From an uncultured Gammaproteobacteria bacterium (GTDB taxonomy: Bacteria > Pseudomonadota > Gammaproteobacteria > Pseudomonadales > Pseudohongiellaceae), in the NCBI GenBank assembly GCA_937898685.1, contig CALEJT010000003.1, positions 45,223 through 109,222 on the forward strand: a stretch of 64,000 bases of DNA, in the 5' to 3' direction. Made by a program: the position numbers and the translations under genes. Positions 52,955-60,980 of the stretch are shown in pieces (the first letter of the stretch is position 1; each line of letters opens with the position of its first letter). The notes below the pieces were generated by a model. It was given only the letters and a program-made list of their open reading frames with translations, did no database searches and was not told the DNA's origin.

Positions 52955-54037
52955 CTATTCGGAAACGACCAGCCTCGGACTTGCATGTGCAGGGCTGACA
53001 GGCGCAGTTGCCTCCGTCGTGGCGCTGCTGCGATGGCCGGCCACGACTACCCAGAGGGTTTCGGCGAGGATGCGCAGATCCAGCCAGAACGAGTAGTGCT
53101 TCAAGTAGTAGAGGTCGAAGCGGAGTTTCTCGATTTCTTCATTGATGTTGTTGGCATAGCAGTAACGGACCTGTGCCCAACCGGTGATGCCGGGGCGAAC
53201 GTTGCAGCGCAGGCTGTAGAACGGAATCTGCATGCCGCATTCGGGCGTGTTGCGCGCCACCAGCATCAACAGCGCATAGCTCGATGCAGGATGCGGACGT
53301 GGCCCCACCAGGTTCATGTGGCCCAGCAGCACGTTGATGAACTGCGGCAGTTCGTCGAGGCGAAAACGGCGCAGCCAACGTCCGACTCGGGTGATGCGAT
53401 GACGGTTGTCGCCTTCCCATTCGGATTTGGTGGCGCCTTCCACACGCATGGTGCGGAACTTGAACAAGGGAAAGCGCTTGCCGTGCAGCCCGCAGCGCTG
53501 CTGCACGAAGAATACGGGGCCGGGCGTGTCGAGCTTGATCAGCACGGCGATCAGGGCCATCAGCGGCAGGAATACGGTGAGTCCCACCAAAGCCGTGACC
53601 AGACTCAGCGCGCGACTGCAGAACAGCGAGCCGGCACGCGGACGAAAGAGGTCGCTGAAGATCACCTGACGCGGCGCCAGCGTTTCGATCGGCAGTTTGC
53701 CCGTCAGACGCTCGTAGACGTCGTCCGCCTGTTCCACGCTGACGTTGTGTTCGCAGCGCGCTTCCAGCAACAACTGATCCGCTCGGCACGATTGATTGTA
53801 GGGATAGCCGACGATGATGCTCTGCGGTCGATAGTGATCGATGATCTTGCGCAGCTCTTCGATGCCGCCCAGCACCGGCACGCCGTAGCCCGGGCTGCCA
53901 CCCTGCTGATCCGGAGTCACCACACCGATGACGTGATAGGTGGACTTGGGGCTTTGACGAATGGCATTGAGCAGTTCTTTGACGAAGGCGCCGCTGCCGA
54001 GCACCAAGGTGCGCGTTCTTTCCGTTGTAGTTTTCAT
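52955..54037 (-). CDS. Short polyprenyl-phosphate sugar phosphotransferase (initiating enzyme)
   Basis: 360 residues. N-terminal CoA_binding_3-like domain (TLVLGSGAFVKELLNAIRQS ... IIVGYPYNQS), one transmembrane segment (LSLVTALVGLTVFLPLMALI, about 142-162) and the bacterial sugar transferase core (KRFPLFKFRTMRVEGATKSE; LRRFRLDELPQFINVLLGHM; LVGPRPHPASSY; VRPGITGWAQVRY). It links the first sugar phosphate to undecaprenyl phosphate. The four-helix N-terminal domain of the WcaJ/WbaP type is absent. ATG at 54037; its likely SD GGAGT sits in a possible hairpin. Confidence 0.88.
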   Translation of the reverse strand: MKTTTERTRTLVLGSGAFVKELLNAIRQSPKSTYHVIGVVTPDQQGGSPGYGVPVLGGIEELRKIIDHYRPQSIIVGYPYNQSCRADQLLLEARCEHNVSVEQADDVYERLTGKLPIETLAPRQVIFSDLFRPRAGSLFCSRALSLVTALVGLTVFLPLMALIAVLIKLDTPGPVFFVQQRCGLHGKRFPLFKFRTMRVEGATKSEWEGDNRHRITRVGRWLRRFRLDELPQFINVLLGHMNLVGPRPHPASSYALLMLVARNTPECGMQIPFYSLRCNVRPGITGWAQVRYCYANNINEEIEKLRFDLYYLKHYSFWLDLRILAETLWVVVAGHRSSATTEATAPVSPAHASPRLVVSE

Positions 54038-54038
54038 G

Positions 54039-54087
54039 GGAGTATCGACTCCGTATGCGCCAGGCCACGCGTCGATGACGCGACGCG
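54039..54087 (-). promoter_or_regulatory. Hairpins in the leader of the phosphotransferase gene
   Basis: ACTCC/GGAGT (54039-54043 pairing with 54048-54052) places the probable ribosome site GGAGT in a stem with a 4-base loop. CGCGTCG/CGACGCG (54068-54074 and 54081-54087, 6-base loop) forms a second, 7-bp stem farther upstream. Both lie in the 108-base gap after the CpsD-like gene. Confidence 0.35.
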
Positions 54088-54145
54088 CCGCCAGGCTCGC
54101 ATGCCCAAAGCAAGTTGGTTGATTGAAGGAACTGCGACGTAGGGA

Positions 54146-54937
54146 CTAGCGGTCGATCTGTGAGCCGCCGTTGAACACGAGGCCCAGGACGGATTCGGGA
54201 CGCATGGAATCCAATGCTTCTGCCAGTACACCGCGTTTGGTCACGTTCTCGCGCACGACCACCAGGAAGCCGTCGATGCAGCGCGCGATGAGTGCGGTAT
54301 CAGGCAGTTTCACGATCTTCGTCGTATCGATGATGACGTAGTCGTAGCGCTGACGTACTTCATTGATGACGTCGACGAAGCGCGGTGACTTCAGTAATTC
54401 GTACGGCGTTTCCACCGTACCGCCGCTGACCATCAGGTACAGATTGAAGTCGGGTACGAAATGGATCGCCTGCTCCAGTTTCAAGGTGCGATTGCGTACT
54501 GCGTCGATCAAACCCGGTCCGAAGCTGCGGGCCAGACCGAGATATTCATTCACACCACCCTGGCTACGACGCAGATCGAGATCGATCAGCAGCACCTTCG
54601 TGGCCGGATCCAGTGCCAGCGCACCCGCCAGGTTGATCGCGGTCAGGGTCTTGCCTTCACCATCGCTGGGGCTGGTGATGCCGATCACCATGCCCTGCTC
54701 CGGGCGATGCATGTTTTCCACCGCGAGACGCAGACCGAAGTAGTTCTCGCCGTAGACCGGAGCCAGCTTCGACCAACAGACCAGACGCGGATCGATGTGC
54801 GTCTTCTTGTTGATCTTCAGCAGGACTTCTCCGGCGTAGTGCGGCGCAATCTTGCCTGCTTCCGCCGGCACGCGCGGTTGCAGTTCCACCGGTGCTTCCT
54901 TCAGTTGGATGACATTGATTTCGCTCATGTCGCTCAT
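54146..54937 (-). CDS. CpsD/CapB-like (BY-kinase fold) ATPase without Tyr cluster
   Basis: 263 residues. ParA-like fold of Wzz-associated tyrosine kinases: Walker A GITSPSDGEGKTLTAINLAG, Walker A' TKVLLIDLDLRRSQGG, Walker B DYVIIDTTKIVKL. It pairs with the separate Wzz-like protein encoded just upstream and would control chain length/assembly. The C-terminus ends LVFNGGSQIDR, with none of the terminal Tyr residues that bacterial tyrosine kinases autophosphorylate. In XrtA-type loci such Tyr-poor CpsD forms are common. Confidence 0.85.
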   Translation of the reverse strand: MSDMSEINVIQLKEAPVELQPRVPAEAGKIAPHYAGEVLLKINKKTHIDPRLVCWSKLAPVYGENYFGLRLAVENMHRPEQGMVIGITSPSDGEGKTLTAINLAGALALDPATKVLLIDLDLRRSQGGVNEYLGLARSFGPGLIDAVRNRTLKLEQAIHFVPDFNLYLMVSGGTVETPYELLKSPRFVDVINEVRQRYDYVIIDTTKIVKLPDTALIARCIDGFLVVVRENVTKRGVLAEALDSMRPESVLGLVFNGGSQIDR

Positions 54938-54949
54938 GCCTCTGGCTGA

Positions 54950-56533
54950 CTAGCCTGCGAGAGTCCAAACCAACTGCTGGGCGTTCTGACCGTAGCGGAA
55001 GGACAGGTAACTGAGGATGACGATGCCGATGCCGGCGAGGATGCCGACGAGCACGAAACGCACCGCCTTGCCCCAACGCTCACCGCTCGTGCGGATCGCT
55101 CCGACCGTGGCAATGACCGGCACTCGGGTGAAGCTGGAGATCTCCGAGCGGCTGTGGAAACTGGAGTCGATGAGTTCCACCAGGAAAGCCATGCCCACAC
55201 CGAAACCTCCAGCCAGGAACAAGGCCACCAGCATCAGGCGCGAACGTTGCGGCGCGCGCGGCGTGTCCGGCGGGATGGCGGCTTCGAGCACGCGGAACTC
55301 CTGACTCTGCTCGACTCCAAGCGACTCGGCCAGGCGCGTGTCCTGATACATGCGCTGCAGAGCCAGATATTCCTCGCGCGCGGCATCGTAGTCCGCCGCG
55401 AAACTCTTCAGCTCCGCTTCGATCTGCGGCGCCGTTTCGATGCGATGCAGAAGCGTGGCGATGTCGGCACGCAGGCGCTGTTCCTGCTGACGCAGTACGG
55501 CAAGTTCGGAATCGATGTCGGCTGGGTTGGGACGAACCGGCTGATCCTTTGGCTCCTCCAGTTCAGACAGCGGCACCGCCGTGCGCTGCCGTTCGGCTTC
55601 CAGATCGCGGATCTCCGTCTGCAGACGAATGATGTTGGGATGATTGGAGGTGTAGCGCGTCTGCAGCTCGGCCAGCTCACGTTTCAGACGATCGAGTCGC
55701 AAGCTGCTGCTCAACCCCACGACGTTTTCAGTGCCGGTGCCGGTTGCGGCGCCGAGCAGCAAGCTATCGCGTCGCGCGAAGAGTTGAACCTGTTTTTCGC
55801 CATTGAGCCGCAACTCGGCATTCAAACGCTCCAAGGTGGCGAGGTTGAGCTGCTGCTGTTCGGGCAGCTGCCCCATGTGCGAGGCCTTGTACTCGTTGAT
55901 GCGAGCTTCCTGTGCGGCGAACTTGGCGCGGGCCGCCTCCAGCTCCTTGCGAATGAACTCGGACGCGCGCTCGGTTTGTCCCATCTTGAGCAGCTCGTTC
56001 TCCGCCTTGAAGCGTGCGGCGATGTCATTCGCCACCGCTGCGGCGAGTTCGGGATCCCAGGTCTGATAACTGATAGTGATGGCGTAGACCGAGCTGCGCC
56101 CCCACTCCACCTGCGACGAAGCACGCTGATCGATGGTGATGTCCTTGCGCAGACGATTGATCAACGCTTCGGCCGGTACGCGACCACTGAGGTTCGGATA
56201 GAGGTTGAACTTGTCGATCACCTGCTGCAGTTGCGAGCGGCTCATCACACTCTGTCTGACCACTCCAAGGCGCTGGTCGAGTTCGTTAGAGGTGGCAACC
56301 TTGATGAGCGATTCGGCCATCACGTCTTCACCGAACAGGATCGTGGTGGATGCGCGATAGAGGGACGGCAAGGCGATGATCAGACTGAGCGCAACCGCAG
56401 CAGCGCTGCTGAAGCACAGAATGGCTATCCATTTGCGGCGCTGCCATTTTGCGTACAGCGCATCCAGTATCGCGCTGATCGAAGGCGCGTCATTCATGAC
56501 GATTTCTGCGGGTTGCATGGCTGCGTTGCTCAA
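54950..56533 (-). CDS. Wzz/GumC-like chain-length determinant
   Basis: 527 residues. First membrane helix about 35-57 (WIAILCFSSAAAVALSLIIA) followed by a long periplasmic coiled-coil (ERASEFIRKELEAARAKFAA; TRYTSNHPNIIRLQTEIRDL; LRQQEQRLRADIATLL). Two C-terminal hydrophobic segments follow, about 435-458 (LMLVALFLAGGFGVGMAFLV) and 490-512. The TSNHPNIIRL signature is typical of the GumC/XrtA Wzz class. It regulates polymer length with Wzy and the CpsD-like ATPase. Overlaps wza by four bases. Confidence 0.88.
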   Translation of the reverse strand: MSNAAMQPAEIVMNDAPSISAILDALYAKWQRRKWIAILCFSSAAAVALSLIIALPSLYRASTTILFGEDVMAESLIKVATSNELDQRLGVVRQSVMSRSQLQQVIDKFNLYPNLSGRVPAEALINRLRKDITIDQRASSQVEWGRSSVYAITISYQTWDPELAAAVANDIAARFKAENELLKMGQTERASEFIRKELEAARAKFAAQEARINEYKASHMGQLPEQQQLNLATLERLNAELRLNGEKQVQLFARRDSLLLGAATGTGTENVVGLSSSLRLDRLKRELAELQTRYTSNHPNIIRLQTEIRDLEAERQRTAVPLSELEEPKDQPVRPNPADIDSELAVLRQQEQRLRADIATLLHRIETAPQIEAELKSFAADYDAAREEYLALQRMYQDTRLAESLGVEQSQEFRVLEAAIPPDTPRAPQRSRLMLVALFLAGGFGVGMAFLVELIDSSFHSRSEISSFTRVPVIATVGAIRTSGERWGKAVRFVLVGILAGIGIVILSYLSFRYGQNAQQLVWTLAG

Positions 56534-57186
56534 GGTACGAGGATGATGTCACCAGGGAATACCAACACCTGATCGTCGTTGTTGCGCGAGCTGGCGTACT
56601 TCTTGAAGTTGAACTTGATCTTCTCGGTTTCACCTTGATAGGGCCGCAGGATCAGGATGTCCGAGGGCGATGCGAACTCGGTGAGACCTCCAGCCTGCGC
56701 CAGCGCATCGAGCACGGAAGCCTGGCTTCTGAATTCGAAGCGTCCCGGCAGATGCACTTCACCCAGTACGGAGACGGTGTAGCTGTGCACCTCATCCACC
56801 ACCACCGAAACCTCCCCGGGTACGATGGTCATGAAGTTGCTGAGGTTCTGTTCGACGGCGGTCTTCAGTTCCATCGGCGTCATGCCCACCACGAACAGGT
56901 CGCCGATCAAGGGTAACGAGATCATGCCGTCGGGGCGTACCGTGACCGTGCGATTCAGTTCCGCGTGGTTCCACACACTGATGGTGAGCACGTCCGCCGG
57001 TCCCACCATGTATTCCATCACCTGAGCCTTCTGCATCTGGTAGACGTCGGTGCCATACAGACGTGGATCGTCATTGCGGCCGCCGCTGGCACAGCCGGCG
57101 AGCCAGAAACATAGTGCGAAGAGTGCCAGGGCGCGCAGGCCCACGAGGCGAAGTTTGGGTTTGATGTCGTTCATGATCTGCTCCAT
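56530..57186 (-). CDS. Wza-like polysaccharide export lipoprotein
   Basis: 218 residues. Lipoprotein signal with lipobox LAGC (FALCFWLAGCASGG), then the polysaccharide-export domain (YMVGPADVLTISVWNHAELN; VRPDGMISLPLIGDLFVVGM) and one SLBB domain (SVLGEVHLPGRFEFRSQASV, LDALAQAGGLTEFASPSDIL). Short relative to E. coli Wza, as in XrtA-type loci, so the outer-membrane part of the pore may come from another protein, such as the beta-barrel encoded upstream. ATG at 57186 follows that gene by 15 bases. Confidence 0.9.
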   Translation of the reverse strand: MEQIMNDIKPKLRLVGLRALALFALCFWLAGCASGGRNDDPRLYGTDVYQMQKAQVMEYMVGPADVLTISVWNHAELNRTVTVRPDGMISLPLIGDLFVVGMTPMELKTAVEQNLSNFMTIVPGEVSVVVDEVHSYTVSVLGEVHLPGRFEFRSQASVLDALAQAGGLTEFASPSDILILRPYQGETEKIKFNFKKYASSRNNDDQVLVFPGDIILVP

Positions 57187-57201
57187 TGGCCGAAGTAGGC
57201 G

Positions 57202-58389
57202 CTAGCGAGTGGTACGGTCTTCGCGCCTCGGATAGGTCAGATAAAAGCCCAACATGACTACGTTGCGTGCAACGTCCTCGGTCAAGCCGCTGACGAAGTC
57301 CACTTCCTGGTAGTACATGTCATAGGACGCCGTAAGGTGCAGATACGGCGTGATGCGGTAGCGCGCCATCAGCTCCGCGCGATAGATGTCCACCGCGTAA
57401 TCCGTCTGCGACAACTTGCCGAAAGCCGGAGTCACACGCAGTTCGAAGCGCGAACCCACCGTATGGGTAAAGGCCGCGGAATAGGTTTCCGCCTCGATCC
57501 TTCCTGCCTCACCCAAGAGGGTGGTTTCGTTGCGCTCGTAACTGAGCATCAGGTCGCCGCCGATGTGCGAGCGGCGCAGCGACAGACGCACGTAGGGATC
57601 GACTTCATCGTCGTTGATGCGCGGTCCCACTTGTCCGCGCAGTTGAATGCGTTCGGAAAGATCGTATTGAACCCCCACCCAGGGCATGTGCGTTTCCTGC
57701 GTGCCAACGGTGAGTGGAACACCGCTCTCGTCAGTAGTAAGACTCTTGAAGTCATATTGCCGATAGGTGTAGCCGTACTCGATCAGGGTCTTCGCCGACC
57801 TCTGCCAACCGAACTCGCTTTCGACGATTTGTGTTTCGCTTTCGAGCGCATCGGCAAGCTTGTCATTGGTATGGCTGTAGCCAAGGCGAGTGCCCCAGGT
57901 CGGCGTCATCTGGAAAGTAACGGCGGGCTGGATCGCCAAGCGCTCCGCTTGCGCGCGACCGACGAACAAGCCCGGCACGGCACTGCCGGTGCCGAGCGTG
58001 ATGTCGGCCGGCGTGTTGGTTTCGGTGTAATGCACCTCACCTTCGAGCGCGAAACGACGCGTCAATTGATGCGTGCCCTGGAAGTCGGCAAAGGTACGTA
58101 CGGAATCTGAATCCAAGGTAGTGAACTTTTCGTACTTTTCCGAATCAAAGCTGTATCGCGCCTGCATGGACGTACGCTGCGATTCGTAGCCCACTTCCAG
58201 TTCCGGGCTGACACGAAGAGCCGTGTCCGATTGTTCTTCGTCGATACTGAAAAAGATGTTGTCATCATGGATCGAGCTGACACCAATTCCAGGTACCGCA
58301 TAAAAGCCCTGCCGGCTTTCCTGAGCTTCGACCGATCCCATGGTCGCGCAGCTCACACCGACGAGCATCATCAGAATTTTGCGCTTCAT
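57202..58389 (-). CDS. Outer-membrane beta-barrel of the EPS locus
   Basis: 395 residues. Signal peptide (MKRKILMMLVGVSCATMGSV, cleavage near VEA) and alternating amphipathic strands to a terminal VVMLGFYLTYPRRE. It fits the BBP2-type porin of EPS export (as in XrtA-associated TIGR03016-like proteins), about 14-16 strands. It probably forms the outer-membrane exit together with the short Wza. AAGGAG lies ten bases before the ATG. First structural gene after the NusG-like gene. Confidence 0.8.
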   Translation of the reverse strand: MKRKILMMLVGVSCATMGSVEAQESRQGFYAVPGIGVSSIHDDNIFFSIDEEQSDTALRVSPELEVGYESQRTSMQARYSFDSEKYEKFTTLDSDSVRTFADFQGTHQLTRRFALEGEVHYTETNTPADITLGTGSAVPGLFVGRAQAERLAIQPAVTFQMTPTWGTRLGYSHTNDKLADALESETQIVESEFGWQRSAKTLIEYGYTYRQYDFKSLTTDESGVPLTVGTQETHMPWVGVQYDLSERIQLRGQVGPRINDDEVDPYVRLSLRRSHIGGDLMLSYERNETTLLGEAGRIEAETYSAAFTHTVGSRFELRVTPAFGKLSQTDYAVDIYRAELMARYRITPYLHLTASYDMYYQEVDFVSGLTEDVARNVVMLGFYLTYPRREDRTTR

Positions 58390-58433
58390 ATTAGTAGGCT
58401 CCTTCCTGCGAGCACTCGTTGCCGCGTGGCGAC

Positions 58434-59012
58434 TTACACCGGCACGACATCGGAACAGTCGATGCTGACGGCCACACTGCGCTGAAGTAATTGAACGGAT
58501 ACGACGAAATAGCCTTTTTTATGATCAGTTTTCACCAGAATTCCGCGCATGTTGAGCATCGGTCCACGCACGATGCGCACCTCGGTGCCCGCCTTCAGAT
58601 ACGGATAGGGCGTGGCCGGCATGCGGCTTTCCATGAGTTGCTTAATACTGGCTATTTCCTCTTCTGGTACTTGCGCAAGTCGATTCCAACTTTTCCCGAG
58701 CATCGACACGACACCCTTGGTCTTGCTGATGTCGAGAAAAGAAGCTTTGTCGATGGCATGGCGCACGAAGAGATAACCCTTGAACATGGGTTCCATGCGG
58801 TAGGGTTGGCCCTTCGCACCGAGCGCCCAGCGGCTGATCAAGGGAAGGAAGACGTCGTAATCCTTGGCCGCGAGTTCATCGTGCACACGATGTTCGAAGT
58901 TGCTGCGCGTCCACAGTACGTGCCACGCAGGCTGCGGGTCGATGATGTCATCCAGGAGAGAGTAGAGTTCTCCGGACGTCCCCGTTTCGATGCTTGCATT
59001 TCTTAGTGACAA
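58434..59012 (-). CDS. NusG/RfaH-like antitermination factor
   Basis: 192 residues from the TTG at 59012 (AAGGGG six bases upstream). NGN domain AWHVLWTRSNFEHRVHDELA, FLPLISRW, MEPMFKGYLFVRHAIDKASF and TKGVVSMLGKSWNRL. The KOW domain near the end is LKAGTEVRIVRGPMLNMRGI. It is a NusG paralogue of the RfaH/UpxY/LoaP kind, which lets polymerase read through long surface-polysaccharide operons. Its place as second gene of a cluster of about 30 kb supports that role. No ops sequence was recognised. Confidence 0.85.
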   Translation of the reverse strand: MSLRNASIETGTSGELYSLLDDIIDPQPAWHVLWTRSNFEHRVHDELAAKDYDVFLPLISRWALGAKGQPYRMEPMFKGYLFVRHAIDKASFLDISKTKGVVSMLGKSWNRLAQVPEEEIASIKQLMESRMPATPYPYLKAGTEVRIVRGPMLNMRGILVKTDHKKGYFVVSVQLLQRSVAVSIDCSDVVPV

Positions 59013-59064
59013 AGCTTCGCCCCTTCGTTTCCCATCCTGGGAATTGCGCAAACTGAAAAGAGTG

Positions 59065-59107
59065 AGCCGGTACCACTAGGATGACCGCATTGGCCAACCT
59101 ACCGGCT
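59065..59107 (-). promoter_or_regulatory. Long stem-loop between glmS and the NusG-like gene
   Basis: AGCCGGTA (59065-59072) and TACCGGCT (59100-59107) are perfect inverted copies around a 27-base loop that itself contains the palindrome TTGGCCAA. On the minus strand the stem is followed by CACTCTTTTC. Candidate glmS terminator/attenuator or target of the NusG-like protein. Confidence 0.4.
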
Positions 59108-59141
59108 GTTGTTGTTCTGTTTGTCTCTTGCTTGCTACTTG

Positions 59142-60980
59142 TTATTCGACGGTGACGCTCTTCGCGAGATTTCTCGGCTTGTCAACGTCGTAGCCCCTGC
59201 TCACCGCTATGTGATAAGCCAGCAGTTGCAAGGGGATGGCCGCCAATATCGGCATGAGGAATTCCTGCGTTTTCGGGATGTAGAACACATGGTCCGCAAC
59301 TTCTGAAATTCGACTGTCACCTTCATTGGCAATGACTACCACGATACCGCTACGGGCTTTCACTTCCTGAATTGCAGCGAGTACCTTCTCATACAGCATG
59401 CCTTCCGTGGCAATCACGACGACCGGCAGGTAACGGTCGATCAGGGCGATCGGACCGTGTTTGAGTTCACCTGCGGCATATCCTTCAGCGTGAATGTATG
59501 AAATCTCTTTGAGTTTGAGCGCTCCCTCGACCGCGATCGGATGCATGATCCCGCGTCCCAGGAACAGGGCATTGGATGCCCTCGAGAAGAGCTGCGACAG
59601 TTCGACCAGATGGTCGTTCTGCAGCAGGATGCGCTCGATCAACTCCGGCAATTGCATCAGCTCGCGCAAGAGGGCCTGCGCGGCTTGTTTGCTGAGCTTG
59701 CCGTTGGAAACTCCGAGTGAAATGGCCACTAGGACCAGCGCCACCAGTTGGCAGGTGAAGGTCTTGGTCGAAGCCACACCTATTTCTGGGCCAGCGTGCG
59801 TGAGCACTACCGCATCGGATTCACGTCCGATACTGGAACCGATGACGTTACAGATGGAAAGGATCTTGGCACCTGCGCGGCGTGCTTCCTTCAATGCCGC
59901 CAGCGTGTCGGCCGTTTCGCCCGACTGGGAGATGCCGATGACGAGTTTCTCCGGCATGTGCGCCAAGGGCCGATAACGCGACTCGGAGGCGATGTCGACA
60001 TCGACCGGAATTCCGGCGATCGACTCGATCAGGTATTTGCCGACCAGGCCCGCGTGCCAGGAACTGCCGCAGGCGAGAATGGAAAGCCGTTTCGTATCGG
60101 CGAATTCGGCAGTGTTGGGGAAACCGGCATCGAGGAAGCCGATGGTTTCGTCCACTGCGTTGAGTTGACCCTTGATGGTGTCGAGCACCGCGCGCGGCTG
60201 CTCGTAGATCTCCTTCAACATATAGTGCGGATAGCTGCCCTTGTCGGCCGCACTCGCATCCCATGCTATGCGAATGGGTTTGCGTGCGACCTGGTCACCG
60301 CTGTCGAGCAAATAGATGTTGACGCCATTGCGGGTGAGCACCGCGATCTCGCCGTCTTCCAGGATCTGGATGTCGCGGCTGTAATGAAGAATGGCGCTGA
60401 TGTCGGAGGAAATGAAAAGGCCATCGACACTGTGACCGACGACGAGCGGCGGTCCACCATGGCGGGCCACCACGATCTGCTCGGGCGCATGCTTGCTGAT
60501 CACCGCGATGGCGTAGCTGCCGCGCAGCTGAGTAAGAGATTTCTTGACGGCCACCTGCAGGTCACCATCGAAGTTCATCTCTATGAGATGAGCGATGACT
60601 TCGCTGTCGGTCTGCGAGACCAGGCGATGTCCCTTGGCTTCGAGCTCGCGGCGAATGTCGATGTAGTTTTCGATGATGCCGTTGTGGACAATGGCGATCG
60701 CACCACTGCAGTCGGCATGAGGATGTGCATTGACGTCGCTGGCTTCACCATGAGAAGCCCAGCGCGTGTGCGCGATGCCGAGGCATCCGTCGAGAGGAGA
60801 GCTCTGCAGCAGCTGCTGCAGACCTGCGTTGGTGCCGGCGCTTCTGCGCACGGCGAGTTGATCCCCGTTCAAGGTTGCCATGCCGGCCGAGTCGTAACCA
60901 CGGTACTCGAGCCGGGCCAGGCAATCCATTAGAACTCCCTGCGCCTGCTGGTTGCCCAGATATCCCACGATCCCACACAT
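59142..60980 (-). CDS. glmS: Glutamine-fructose-6-phosphate aminotransferase (isomerising)
   Basis: 612 residues. Glutaminase domain with Cys2 (MCGIVGYLGNQQAQG, LEYRGYDSAGMATL, HTRWASHGEASDVNAHPH) and two SIS domains (ILACGSSWHAGLVGKYLIES; GISQSGETADTLAALKEAR; SYIHAEGYAAGELKHGPIAL), ending KSVTVE as in family members. It makes glucosamine-6-phosphate, the precursor of UDP-GlcNAc. Located at the head of the EPS cluster, it suggests extra GlcNAc supply for the polymer, although it may equally be the only housekeeping copy. A ribozyme-type leader is not evident. Confidence 0.95.
   Translation of the reverse strand: MCGIVGYLGNQQAQGVLMDCLARLEYRGYDSAGMATLNGDQLAVRRSAGTNAGLQQLLQSSPLDGCLGIAHTRWASHGEASDVNAHPHADCSGAIAIVHNGIIENYIDIRRELEAKGHRLVSQTDSEVIAHLIEMNFDGDLQVAVKKSLTQLRGSYAIAVISKHAPEQIVVARHGGPPLVVGHSVDGLFISSDISAILHYSRDIQILEDGEIAVLTRNGVNIYLLDSGDQVARKPIRIAWDASAADKGSYPHYMLKEIYEQPRAVLDTIKGQLNAVDETIGFLDAGFPNTAEFADTKRLSILACGSSWHAGLVGKYLIESIAGIPVDVDIASESRYRPLAHMPEKLVIGISQSGETADTLAALKEARRAGAKILSICNVIGSSIGRESDAVVLTHAGPEIGVASTKTFTCQLVALVLVAISLGVSNGKLSKQAAQALLRELMQLPELIERILLQNDHLVELSQLFSRASNALFLGRGIMHPIAVEGALKLKEISYIHAEGYAAGELKHGPIALIDRYLPVVVIATEGMLYEKVLAAIQEVKARSGIVVVIANEGDSRISEVADHVFYIPKTQEFLMPILAAIPLQLLAYHIAVSRGYDVDKPRNLAKSVTVE

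Noticed and set aside
29329..60980. Alginate operon
   Set aside because: Only the AlgD-like and lyase/beta-helix genes fit; alg8, alg44, algK, algE and algF-type genes are absent and a Wzx/Wzy route is present.
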